Of a stretch of 64,000 nt of DNA, positions 46,254-56,755 are shown in pieces. The stretch comes from Tuctoria greenei. Lineage: Eukaryota > Streptophyta > Magnoliopsida > Poales > Poaceae. Below the pieces are notes generated by a model, which was not told where the DNA came from, made no database searches, and saw only the letters and a list, made by a program, of their open reading frames with translations. The stretch spans positions 169,406,929 to 169,470,928 of the forward strand of contig JAYESD010000009.1 of the NCBI GenBank assembly GCA_036927565.1. The letters run 5' to 3'. The number at the start of each line of letters is the position of its first letter. The first letter of the stretch is position 1. A program made the translations under genes and the position numbers.

Positions 46254-47990
46254 GAACTCGCGCTCATCACTTTCCTCCGGGCTAATGTTGACGTGTTTGC
46301 CTGGCAACCGTCACAAATGCCTGGGATCCCCAGGGAAGTGATTGAGCACAATCTGAAGATTTACCCCGATGCTCGGCCTGTGCATCAGAAGCCTCGGAAG
46401 CAATCCGTAGAGCGGCAGAACTTCATCCGACAAGAAGTGAAGAAGTTGCTCGAAGCCGGATTCATCCGAGAAGTCTTCCATCCAAAATGGCTGGCGAACC
46501 CAGTCGTTGTGCCCAAGGCCGGCGGAAAGCTTCGGATGTGCATCGACTACACCACACTGAATAAGGCATGTCCAAAAGATCCATTCCCACTACCTAGAAT
46601 AGATCAGATAGTGGATTCCACCTCCGGGTGTGAGTTACTGTGTTTCCTAGACGCATATTCTGGGTATCATCAAATCAGGATGTCTAGGGAGGATGAAGAG
46701 CATACTTCATTCATCACAGTAGATGGATTGTATTGTTACACAACCTTGCCATTTGGTCTCAAGAATGCATCTTCAACTTTTGTACGAGCTATGTACAAAA
46801 CTTTTGAAGAACTCATCAGAGACATAGTGGAAGTGTACGTCGATGACATCGTGGTCAAGGTCAAGAACAAGGAGTCCCTCTTGGACACCTTGCAGGCTGT
46901 CTTCGACAAGCTGCGGGCCACCCGCACGAAGCTAAACCCAGACAAGTGTGTCTTCGGGGTTAGCTCCGGAAAACTTCTTGGTTTCCTGGTAAGTCACCGG
47001 GGCATAGAGGCTAATCTGATGAAGATAAAAGCCATTGAAGACATGCGGCCACCAACCCGCATCAAAGACGTCCAAAAGTTAACTGGGTGTCTAGCGGCCC
47101 TCAGTCGGTTCATATCAAGACTAGCGGAACGGGCACATCCCTTCTTCAAGTTGTTGAGGAAGTCCGGACCATTCCAATGGTCCGAAGAAGCAGAGAAGGC
47201 ATTCCAGGAGCTGAAACAGTTCCTCACCACCCTACCAATTCTGGTAGCTCCGAACCCTGGTGAGCCTTTGTTGCTTTACATTTCAGCTACTGACGAAGTC
47301 GTCAGTATGGTTCTGGTTGCGGAGAGACCGGAACTACCCCATACTCAGGAATCCAGACCCCTTCGGGAGGGTCCGGAGGTTCCTGAAAGTGAGTCTGGGT
47401 CCCAGCTCCCAGACTCAAATCCACAAGAAGTCATTTCAGAAGACCCAGACTCCTCTAAGATGGTCCAGGTCATTTCTGAAGAAGCTCCAGGTTCTTCCAG
47501 CCAGAACCCAGAAGTCCCCGAAGAGAATCTGGACTCCTCCGACAGGGTCCGGATCAATGAAGAGGAAACCCCGGACCCCTCTGGGAGGGTCCGGACCATT
47601 CAACGCCCGGTATACTTCATCAGTGAAGTATTACATGATGCCAAGACTCGATACCTAGAGGTGCATAAGCTGCTTTATGCAGTTCTTATTGCCTCCAGGA
47701 AGCTCCAACACTACTTCCAAGCTTACAAAGTCTCGGTGGTGACCTCCTATCCACTTCGAGCGATCTTGCATAATCCCAATTCAACTGGGAATATTGCAAA
47801 GTGGGCAGCAGAATTGGCTGAATTCGATCTCAAATTCATTCCGAGGCAAGCAATCAAGAGTCAAGCGTTGGCAGATTTCGTGGCGGAATGGACTCCCTCT
47901 CCATCAAACCCTGGGGGCCCCAGTGAACAGAAGACAGAGCATCAAGCTCCAACCTTCACCGAGCCTCACTGGACCCTCTACTTCGATGGC
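46254..47990 (+). CDS. pol: Tat element reverse transcriptase and RNase H
   Basis: Same frame as gag, bounded by the stops at 46251 and 47991; the first ATG is 46293. Reverse transcriptase motifs are in order: LRMCIDYTTLN, FLDAYSGYHQI, LPFGLKNA and an intact YVDDIVVK. RNase H follows (YISATDE, then RPVYFISEVLHDAKTRY). Between these two RNase H blocks lies an acidic Ser/Glu/Pro-rich insert of about 90 residues (47330-47600) that I do not expect in the family. The frame ends at WTLYFDG, the first motif of the second, archaeal-type RNase H, cut by TAA at 47991-47993. Confidence 0.87.
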
Positions 47991-47993
47991 TAA

Positions 47994-49658
47994 ATGCAGA
48001 AGCAGGGGACCGGAGCTGGAATCCTTCTCCTTGCACCGACAGGGGAGAAGGTAAAATACATGGTGCACCTTGACTTCAAGGCGACCAACAACATGGCGGA
48101 GTATGAAGCACTCATCTATGGACTAAAGGTGGCACTATCATACGGTGTCAAGCAACTGCTGGTCAAAGGAGATTCACAGCTCATCATCAAACAGGTGAAG
48201 GGTGAATGCTCCTGCAATAATCTCCAGCTAGCTGCTTATCTCCTTGAAGTCCAAAGGCTTCAGAAGGACTTTGAAGTCCTAGACCTCCACCATGTTCAGC
48301 GTGCCCACAACGCTGAAGCTGATGAACTCTCGACTAAAGCGTCAACCGGAGCTCCGGCTCCTGACAGAATCTTTGTCCGGAGATTGTCAAAACCCACAGT
48401 TCAGCCTGCCGAACTGAACGAAGGGGGCGAGATCAGCATCCCGAAGCTGACGGTCCCAATGGCCCTGTTACCATGGCAGCCATCAAGGGTCGTAGGTGCT
48501 GCTGGAAGCTCCGAGCAACCCAGCACGCAAGACTCAAATGCTCAAGTCAGTTCTGATGCATGGATCTCGGAGATCCGGAACTACTTGAAAGACAATATCC
48601 TTCCTGACGATGATGTATCCGCTGACCGGGTAGTCAGATTGGCTAAAAGATACACGCTGGTAGAAGGGGATCTCTACCGGTGCGGTGCCAACGGCATCCT
48701 AATGCGGTGCATCACAAGGGAAGAAGGCTGCGAGCTCCTCGCAGAAATCCATGGAGGCGAGTGTGGGAACCACGCATCTTCCCGCACGCTGGTCGGAAAA
48801 GCCTTTCGGCATGGCTTCTACTGGCCTACAGCGCTCCAGGATGCCACTGAGCTGGTGAAGAAATGCGAAGCATGCCAATTTCATGCAAAGCAAATTCATA
48901 CACCTGCTAAGCCCTTACAAATGATACCTCCTACATGGCCCTTCGCTGTGTGGGGGATGGACATCTTGGGACCCTTCCCAAGAGCCGTCGGAGGTTACAA
49001 GTTCCTGTACGTCGCCATTGACAAGTTCACCAAGTGGCCGGAAGCAACACCAGTTGTGACGATCAACAAGCAGTCTGCTATCAACTTTCTACAATCCATT
49101 GTGAGTAGATTCGGAGTCCCAAACAAAATCATCACTGATAATGGGACTCAGTTCACAAGCTCCGCATTCCAAGGATATTGCAAAGACCTCGGCATACAAG
49201 TTTGCTACGCCTCCGTAGCTCATCCAGCCAGCAATGGCCAAGCCAAGAGAGCAAATGCAGAAATCCTTAAAGGACTCAAAACGCGCACCTATGAGCGCTT
49301 GAAAAAGCACGGAGCCAACTGGATCGAAGAGCTTCCACCCACTCTATGGGCCAACAGGACTTCTCCAAACCGGTCAACCGGAGAAACACCCTTCTTTCTG
49401 GTGTATGGAGCTGAAGCAATCCTTCCTCCGGAAATCACCTTGGGTTCGCTCCGGGTCCGGACCTTCGACGAAGCCGCGCAGGACCAGCTCCGGCGTGAAG
49501 ACCTAGACCTCCTCGAGGAGGGAAGGTGCCAATCAGCTGTTCGGAATGCCCGATATCGCCAAGCTCTACGGCGTTATCACCAGCGGCATGTACACAACCG
49601 ACAGCTCGAGGAAGGCGATCTGGTGCTACGGAGAATACTATCCAGAGAAGGGTTAAAC
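47994..49658 (+). CDS. pol: Tat element second RNase H and integrase
   Basis: Same frame again. It opens in the archaeal-type RNase H (GAGILLLAPTGEK, NNMAEYEALIYGL, GDSQLIIKQV, HNAEADELS), then the integrase zinc-binding segment (HASSRTL, CEACQFH) and the integrase core with MDILGPFP and TDNGTQFTS. The third catalytic residue is changed: the motif reads NGQAKRAN with Lys (codon 49245-49247) where Glu is universal, so integration should fail. It stops at TAA 49659-49661 just before the GPFRV-containing tail. Confidence 0.87.
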
Positions 49659-49661
49659 TAA

Positions 49662-49796
49662 CTCTCCCCCGGCTGGGAGGGACCCTTCCGAGTGATCAAA
49701 GTATCCCGTCCCGGAAGCGTTCGCTTGGCTACCGAGGATGGGACACCTCTCCCAAATCCTTGGAACATCGAGCACCTCCGTAAGTTCTACACTTAA
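49662..49796 (+). pseudogene. C-terminal tail of Tat integrase after internal stop
   Basis: The same frame continues after the stop through GWEGPFRVIKV and PWNIEHLRKFYT to a natural TAA at 49794-49796. These are the standard final motifs of the polyprotein, so the stop at 49659 is one more point mutation. Confidence 0.75.
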
Positions 49797-51061
49797 TACC
49801 ACGGAGGTGAGTCTTGAGTAACTTGAGATGTATGTTATAGAGTCATTGTACAAAGTCGGATAGTTCCTCCGGGAGAGCGGCCGGACCTTTCCCGAAAGGT
49901 CCGCAAAGCTCATGCAGCACTTGTCACAGTCTCCGGACTAAAAGTGTGGCTAACTACCCTGGGTCAAACGAGAAACCAAACACACTTAGCCTGGTTCCGT
50001 ACCCTAAGAGTGTACTTGTTTCCCCTGTACCCCGAACCTATAATGAAAGACATCTTCATGTGAAATAGACTCCACGTGCATTCATTTTGTGCAGGCTCGA
50101 CATTTTTATTTTTCTCTTTCTTGTCTATAATAGAGACGTGCAATTCTTAAGAAATTTTAGTTTGACCGGTTTATATACGATTCGAGTTGCATTGTCAGAT
50201 CTTTTGGATTTAAATATCGTTTGTGGCCAACTCGTCTGAAATCCGCCAAGCCAATCTAGGGCCGGAGTGTGCTATCGACTTAGCCTGGTCAAGCACCCTA
50301 AGTACGCCACTCTACCTACACCCCGGCAGGCCGAAGTAAGGCGGGTCCATGGACAATTGGATCTAAGAGAAAAGACAACGAATCTGGTTGTATTTAAAAT
50401 CGCGTTCAACTCAAAATTTCCTTGAGAATCGTAAGCCGCGACGAAATTATAGACAAGGAACGAATTTTACTATTTTTCTTGGCTTAAGTGTGCAGGAAAA
50501 ATAAACTCTACGATTGATGGAGAAAAGCCGGAGCTAACCAAGCTCCGACTCCCCCAAGGGGGTCAACCGTCGACGCTGAGTAAAAGATGGTGAGAAGACC
50601 CCGTAAATGGAGTCTGTTGCCAACAAACCAAGTGTTGGCAAAGGTCACTGCCGGAGCTACTAAGCTCCGACACCCCGGAGGACTAACTATCGACGCTCTA
50701 CGTGTTGATAGAGGCTATTGCCGGAGCTACCAAGCTCCAGCGATGGACAATGCCGGAGCTTCTAAGCTCCGACAACCTCAGGGAACCTTCACTATCGAAG
50801 ACTTCGGACCTAAATTCTACATGTTCGGAGCAAATGCGTCTTCAACAAAACTCAATATCCTTTTGGTACATGTTCACAATCAAATTGTGTACATCTACCA
50901 GGGGGCCAAGTGAAGATAAAGATGTTGAAGACAAAAAATGAAATTCGCAAAAATTTGGGGATTTCATTCATCTGGAGACAGGAGAGTACATCTAGAGACA
51001 AGGGATTACAAAATTGAGGAAGAAGAAGAGAAAATACAAGTGAGAGCTAAAAGAGATGGTC
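49797..51061. other. Tat element spacer with four GGAGCT hairpins
   Basis: A non-coding stretch between the convergent ends of gag-pol and the antisense gene. Four near-identical short inverted repeats, CGGAGCT-N4/5-AGCTCCG-like, occur at 50529-50547, 50652-50669, 50722-50738 and 50754-50771. Otherwise AT-rich, without a supported frame. Confidence 0.6.
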
Positions 51062-52994
51062 CTAGACCCTATGGAAGAACTCGGCGACTTTCTGGGCGAC
51101 CTCCGACACGCTGGCTCGGGTAGCTTCGCCTTCTCCTTCGACGGGGCCTTCGAGCACCGGGTCCAGAGGAAATTGAGGGTTCCGGCTGGTGTAGCACGTC
51201 AGCACATATTCTGTGACGTTCCTCGCCAGGGATTGCCCCTCGACCTCCAGTTGGTCCGCGATGACGTCGCCCACCATGGAGAGCTTGCTACCTGCTGCGC
51301 TCAACGCCTGCAGCGCAAGGTCCGGCTCCGGCTCCGGATCATCCGGGCGCATGGGGCTGAAACCCATCGGCGTCAACTCATCATTGGCCTTGCCCAGGAA
51401 CTCCCAAATCTGCAGGGAGTCTGCCGTCCTCAGGCCCTTCACCTCTTCCAGGGATCTCTTGGCCGCCGTCAGTTCGGAATTCTCACGGGCGAGGCGCTCA
51501 ACTTCTTTGGCGTTTTGCTGAATCTTTGCAGCAACCCGCCTCTCAAGTCTTCCGAGCTCCTCCTCCCGGAGGTGGATCTTGTTCCGACGATCAACCAGGT
51601 CCTTCTCCCTAGCCTCCACTTTCTTCTCCCGGGCAACAAGGGCACACTCGTATTCGTAGAGTTCCTGCCCCCGCACCCAGGTCTTCTCCTCTTCCTCGAG
51701 GCAGCGCTCTTCCAACTTCTTAGTGCGCTCCTCGAGGCCCTTGTCAGCCAGAGCTACTTTCTCGGCGAGCTCCTCTTCCCACCTCAGGACGTCATCCCGC
51801 AGCTCCAGGAGTTTTTGCTCTTCGTCCTCGAGCCGTCTCTCCCTCCCTTCGAGTACCTCTCGGTGCTTGATGAGTGCGGCGTTGATGGCCTCAAGCTGTT
51901 CGTACCGAGCATTGGCCGCATCGTTGGTAGCCTTGGCCTGATCGTGGATCTCCCGGGATTGAGCATCGAGGTCATGAGTCATGCTCTCCCTTTCATCCAG
52001 TAGCTTATCCCAGTACTCCAGGCGGATCTTCTCCCGCTTGATCCACTCCTTGTCGTCCGCTAGCCTCAACTGCGCCAGCTTAGTCTCGAAGTGGAGCCGA
52101 TTACGCCACCTCCTAAGGGTTTGGCGCTCCTCTTTAAGAGCCTTGCTGTCGTGGAAGAAGGCCAGTTGGACCTGACGCAGACTAGAGCAGGCGTTTTCGA
52201 TAGACATCGACAGCGAGATGGGCTCCGGGCCTGCTGGGGTCTCCTCCGCTGGTTCCAGCGGGTCTTCACATACAAAAATTGGGTCCCACTCTACGAGAGC
52301 GGAACCCTGAGCTTCCAAGGCGCTAGGGCCGTCCTCCGGGATGGCCTCAGTCGCCATCGAAGAAAGCCCCGCCGCCAAGTCTTCATTCGCTCCATCGGGC
52401 AGGGGGCCAGCGACTTCGTTTAGGCACTCCGGCTCGGCCACAGGTACCATCAACATCGCCACCTCCGGAACAGGAGCTGCTACAGGCTCCGACCGGGACA
52501 CCTCTTCTGAGGGAGGCTCGAGCTCCCTCACCTCTTCAACCGTCGGCTCTGTGAACGGCGCTCCAACAATAACCGGCTCAGCGACCGGTACTTCGGAGGT
52601 AACCGACTCAACTGCCGGAACTACCTCGACTTCCGGCTCGCATGCCGGAGCTTCAGTCACCTTCGGCTCAATCGCCGGGTCTTCGAAAAGTTCCGGCTTC
52701 GAGGCCGGGACTACTACTTCTTCCAGCTCTACAGCCGGAGCTTCCACTACTGCAGCACCAGGACCCGGAGCTTCAACCTCCGAGACAAGTGCCGCTGGCG
52801 TGTCTTCACTCCCGTGGTTCGGCGCTACCACGGGAAATTCTGGGGACGAGTCGAGGTTCATGACCACGACAGCCGGCGCCGGAGCTGTCGCAGCCTCAGC
52901 CACCACTTGGGGCGGCACTGGGACAGGAGCAGAAGCTCCCACGGCCTCAGACATCGTGGCCAAGGGTGGAGCTTCACTCCCCTTCTTGGGGACG
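51062..52994 (-). CDS. Tat antisense gene, exon 2 (coiled-coil protein)
   Basis: The minus frame is open from the splice acceptor (CTCTGCAG ending at 52995) to the stop at 51062. About 220 residues of Ala/Pro/Glu/Val-rich repeats are followed by about 270 residues of charged heptad-rich coiled coil (for example REEELGRLERRVAAKIQ). A conserved end follows with TPMGFSPMRP and EVAQKVAEFFHRV. If translated alone, the first ATG is at 52954 (MSEAVG); a TTG at 52963 could be mistaken for it. The frame joins exon 1 in phase across a 78-bp intron. Tat elements of grasses often carry such antisense genes; the function is unknown. Confidence 0.75.
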
Positions 52995-53072
52995 CTGCAG
53001 AGGATGGATAAAGAAAATTAACGAACAATCGCTACAATTAAAAAGTTAACCAAGGTAAAGATCAAAAATTAC
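52995..53072 (-). other. Intron of Tat antisense gene (78 bp)
   Basis: On the minus strand it starts GTAATTTTTG (53072) and ends CCATCCTCTGCAG (52995), AT-rich in between, with stops in the translated frame. Removing it keeps the frame open from exon 1 into exon 2, so this looks like a real spliceosomal intron. Confidence 0.7.
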
Positions 53073-54540
53073 CTTGGAAGGCTTCCGCACCAGCTTGCGG
53101 GGAACCTTTTTCCCGGACGTTCCGGGCTGGCCAAGGTCGGCGTAGGAGCTCCGGGAGGCCCCCCAGAACTTGTCGCAGCCACAGGCGTTTCCCGGGTCGA
53201 GGCTCTCCTCGATCGGGAGGAACCCCTGGACCTGGAGGCTCCCACCGCCCCAGGTGCCGGAGTCGTGCACCCGGAGCTAGCACCCCTAAAGGGCTCCACC
53301 ACGGGGACAGACGCGCTCCGGGAGGATCCCACTGCAGGAACAGTATCGTTCCGGAAGGACCCCACTACGGGGACAGTCGCCACGGCGGCAGAAGATCTTC
53401 CCCCCTGGGGACAAGGAACCGAGGCGGAAGTAGCGGGCCTGACGGACCTTCCGTCGACGTGTCATAGCTTCCTCTTCCGACTCTCCGGCTCCTCCGCCAG
53501 TTCCTTGCCCTTGCCGATGACCTCGACCCTCGGCTGTGGAGTAGGGACCGAGCCGCCTTCGGGCACCCCGGGGATTGCCACCCGGGTGGGTGGTCTTCTC
53601 TCGACGACACCAAGGTCGTCAAGCGCGGGCATCGCCCGCCGGAGCTCCCTGCTGAACTCCACTTCCATGTTCAGGGGGAGAAAGGCCGACGGTGGAGTCA
53701 AGTCATCACCGTCGATGTCGATGCCATGCTGGAATTTCTTGAGGTGGGACTCCAAGGCCTTCCCCACCATGTTGGACTTCAACCCGGTCTCAACCCGGTC
53801 CTCGTCCATCACGCTGTTGAGGGCCCAGGCGAGCTTCTCCCTCCTCTTCAGCGGCGCCCACCTGTTGGTCAGGAAGTTGCAGAACACCGCCTGGGGAGTC
53901 AATCCTCCCTCCACGCATCGGCGGATCCTGGTCAGGGCAGGGTCGAAAGCTTCCGCCAGCACCGGAACTTCACTCCATATCGACGTGTCGATGCCGGGTA
54001 GACCGTCTGGCAGCTCCAACCGCTCATGCTCCTCCACCCTGACGACTATCCAATCTTTCTTCCAGTCATCCCACTTCCCGGAAGGGAACGACCGGAGGTA
54101 CTTGAATGGGCACTTCTTGCGCTTCACGAAGTAGTAGAAGCCAAGGTACTCATTGCTCCGGCCGGTGGTGTGAACGGTGAAGAAGGTTCGGAAGAGCTCG
54201 ACGCAGGGGGGATGCCCACCCACATCTCGCAGAAGTGGACAAAGATGGACACGAGGAGAATGGAGTGAGGACCAAGGTGGTATAGCTGCAGACCATAGAA
54301 GTCTAGCAGCATCAAGAAGAAAGAAGAAAAAGGTGGGATCAGCCCCACCATGGCGTACGAAGAAAAGTACACCATCTCGCCAGCGCGTTCCTTCTCAAAG
54401 GGGAGCTCTCCGCCGGCACGGACCAAGCGGTTGAAGAAGTCCGAGGACCACCCCATGAGGGCCCAGACCTTCTTCAAATCGTTGTCAGTCTTCAGGCGAC
54501 TCTCACGCAGACCCAACTCCATCGCGGCACAACTAGGCAA
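53073..54540 (-). pseudogene. Tat antisense gene, exon 1 (gypsy-type transposon domain, PF04195-like), broken
   Basis: From ATG 54540 (or the inner MELGLRESR start). It reads DLKKVWALMGW, PFSSFFLMLLDFYGLQ and HLGPHSILLVSIFVHFCEMWVG, then in the next frame FFTVHTTGRSNEYLGFYYF, SFPSGKWDDWKKDWIVV and WAPLKRREKLAW. These are typical of the plant putative gypsy-type transposon domain. A G6 run at 54206-54211 (C6 on the minus strand) shows a 1-base deletion between the two parts. A TGA at 53464-53462, probably a CGA with a CpG transition, is a second break. The Ser/Pro/Arg-rich remainder leads into the intron. Confidence 0.7.
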
Positions 54541-55034
54541 GAGAAGAGGAGCGAAGTACGAGTCGGGAGTTTGAGCGCAAGATCAGATGAGAGGCGCAAA
54601 GAACTCCCAACGGTGCGTGCTTTCCTTCTTAAGTAAGCCCTCGCAACGCTTGGATGGAAATTGCAGGGAAGTCGGAGATACTACTCAAGAATTCAACCCA
54701 GCCGATGACAAGAGGGCCCGGGACCACCCCGACGATCAAGTCGAAGCTCTTACCCAGGCGAACGGTTGTCATCACGAGGCGGGAAACCCAAAGGCGGCGG
54801 CCTGACAGGGCGCGCGGAACCGATATGGTTTTCGTATCGGGAACCGGCGACCTTCAATTGCGTGAGATCCGCACGTCAAAGATCTCATCTGCCGCCTGAA
54901 GTGCGCCACGCGGCGGGATCTAACTATAAAACCCTGCCAACGGCACCTCCAAAGACCCTTGAAGACACAGTTCAAGAGTCGCAAGGATGGACCCACCTCC
55001 AACGGAACGACTTCACCCCAGTGACCTTCCTCGG

Positions 55035-55050
55035 AGGTAGGTCCAGGGGG
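55035..55050 (+). promoter_or_regulatory. Polypurine tract of Tat element
   Basis: GAGGTAGGTCCAGGGGG, a purine-rich stretch 4 bases before the 3' LTR. Confidence 0.55.
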
Positions 55051-55054
55051 CCAC

Positions 55055-55903
55055 TGTCGGTACCCTAAAAACCATACACCCCCTGAGGTTACAAAGATCT
55101 CGAGGGAAGGCCGTCTACTTGGATTGAAGACCCTCGGAGGCCCACTTGTCAGACATGATCGGACCTGCTTCTCCAACATGGTTGATCCCTAGGTCGCCAC
55201 GTGTACTGCCAAACCGGAGCTACCGCCCACAAGGGGGAAGCTCCGGGCCAGGTACCGAAATGGCACCTCCGGACCTAACCCATGACCGAGAGAAGCTCCG
55301 GACCTGACACGTGTCAGATAGCCCCGGAGCTACCTGCTTTCCACAGCAAGCTCCGGAGCTGCCACGTGTCCAAACGTTGGAGCTGGCAGCCTCTAACCTC
55401 CGGAAGACCCTGTAACGGCTCCGGATCTTCAAAGGAAAGCCAAGGACTTCAAGACCCGATTAAATGTCATTAATGCCATATTAATGACACTTAAACGGAC
55501 GATCTTAACACCTGTAATGGCGCTGTCGGAGCCCGTTACAGGATCATTAACAACAATTAATCGTGTATCAATACTAGTAACCGCCGGGGCCACATGTCGG
55601 GTCAGGCTAGCTTGTAACAGCATGTCCTTGTACTATAAAAGGACAGGCTGACGATACACGAGGGAGGGAGGTTCACAGACATTCACAGACGTGGACAAGC
55701 GATCATACTTGACAAGCTAATACAACACCAATACACCCGTGGAGTAGGGTATTACGCTCAGGCGGCCTGAACCACGTAAATCCTTGTGTCTCCTGTGTTA
55801 AACTGCAATTCACCTTCTTGATTCTCCGCGCGCCCACACCGAACCACAAACTCCTTCAACACTTTACCAGTGTCAGGAGATCTGCCGACTCCAACAGTCG
55901 ACA
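55055..55903 (+). mobile_element. 3' LTR of Tat element (849 bp)
   Basis: Pairs with 42963-43800. It has an 11-bp insertion (an extra GACATTCACA block near 55678) and about 20 substitutions. CACGTG boxes are at 55198, 55308 and 55363; TATA at 55634-55641. Confidence 0.9.
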
Positions 55904-55908
55904 TCGCC
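55904..55908. repeat. Target-site duplication TCGCC (right, Tat element)
   Basis: Follows the LTR end CGACA. The same bases occur undisturbed in the intact chromovirus LTR near 17216. Confidence 0.75.
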
Positions 55909-56750
55909 CTTGGCGATGCCGGCCACACGCGCGCGGCGGCGCTGGAGTCCGCGGCGGCGGACCTCGCCGGAGCTGGCCCAAACGGCGATTCCTACATCGA
56001 TCCTACGCGCCACGAGCATGAACCGAGAGAGGAGGAGTAGGGGAACACACCTAGGGGAGTGTTGGGGCACGGAATCGGCCGGAGAGGGGTCGGCGACGAG
56101 GAACGGCGGCGGTTGGCGTTGGTGCTCGTCGAGCTTGGCAAATCTCCGGCGATCTCCTTGCTCCAACGTGTCCGGCGTGCTCCTGGGGTCACGGCGAAGA
56201 GGTCAGAGGGGAGAGAGGAGTGCGGTGATCGCCGGTTAGACGAGAACGTGCGGGGCTTACCGAGAGCGACGGTGTGCTAGGGTTTGCGTGCGGGAAGGGG
56301 GAAAACAAGGGAGAGAGGATGAGTTTATAGCGGAGGGGAGTGTGGCGGTTGCAGGCGCATGCGAAGGGAGGTTTCCCCGGGTTTATTCGTGCGTGGAGCG
56401 GCGGTTGCAAAGGGGGGGGTTCGGCGTGGGCGCGGCGCGGGAAAGAGGGAGTGGCGGTTACTCCCTGGAAGGTATGACACGCGGGCCCCACCTGGCAGAG
56501 AGAGGGAGAGAGGGGAGGGGTTGGCTGGGCTGCGGTGAGGGAAGGGTGAAGTTGGGCCGGGGGAGAAGTTTGGCCCAGGGAGGGTTTTAATTCTTTTTCT
56601 TTTTCTTTTTCACTTCTTTTCTTTTGATTTGAATTCAAATTCAAATTTAATTCGTTTGCTACACGTTTGAACTTCAAAAATCACCCAAAATGCATACAAC
56701 AATGTTCAAGGGTTTGAGCAAATTTTTGTACATGAAAAATGGATGTTACA
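55909..56750 (-). mobile_element. 5' LTR of chromovirus, outer part (U3)
   Basis: Continuation of 41408-42962 after the nested insertion, matching 34860-35705. It contains the TATA box (56323-56329). By eye it differs from the other LTR at about 3-4% of positions, mostly transitions at CpG, against about 1% in the AT-rich inner part. Confidence 0.88.
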
Positions 56751-56755
56751 ATCGG
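56751..56755. repeat. Target-site duplication ATCGG (right, chromovirus)
   Basis: Pairs with 32667-32671 and, by duplication, 15034-15038. Confidence 0.88.

Larger units (their letters stand above)
42963..55903 (+). mobile_element. Tat-lineage Ty3/gypsy retrotransposon, 12.9 kb, nested in chromovirus LTR
   Basis: LTRs at 42963-43800 and 55055-55903 start TGTCGGTACC and end AGTCGACA. A primer-binding site, gag-pol in one frame, dual RNase H, a long 3' region with an antisense gene, a polypurine tract and target duplication TCGC(A/C) are all present. Dual RNase H, the CHHC-type knuckle and the antisense gene are features of the Tat lineage (Grande, Retand, RIRE2 relatives). Three internal stops in gag-pol make it non-autonomous now. 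By eye the LTRs differ at about 20 positions in 838 plus an 11-bp indel, suggesting insertion of the order of a million years ago. Confidence 0.9.
32672..56750 (-). mobile_element. Complete but defective chromovirus (Tekay/Del-like) carrying a nested Tat element
   Basis: Terminal TG..CA ends, 5-bp target duplication ATCGG on both sides, two LTRs, polypurine tract, gag, protease, reverse transcriptase, RNase H, integrase and an out-of-frame chromodomain tail, all on the minus strand. Without the nested element it is about 11.1 kb. Defects are a stop in gag, a frameshift between protease and pol, FIND in place of FIDD, a stop and frame change before the chromodomain, and deletion of the 5' LTR end with the primer-binding site. 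It sits in the H2A.Z intron in the same orientation as that gene. Confidence 0.88.

Noticed and set aside
50529..50771. CRISPR-like spaced repeats
   Set aside because: Only four short inverted repeats with irregular spacing, in a plant retrotransposon; no repeat-spacer regularity.
51056..52003. 315-residue plus frame overlapping the antisense gene, and others at 52341-54134
   Set aside because: Shadows of the minus-strand frame, which has the splice sites, coiled-coil pattern and family motifs.
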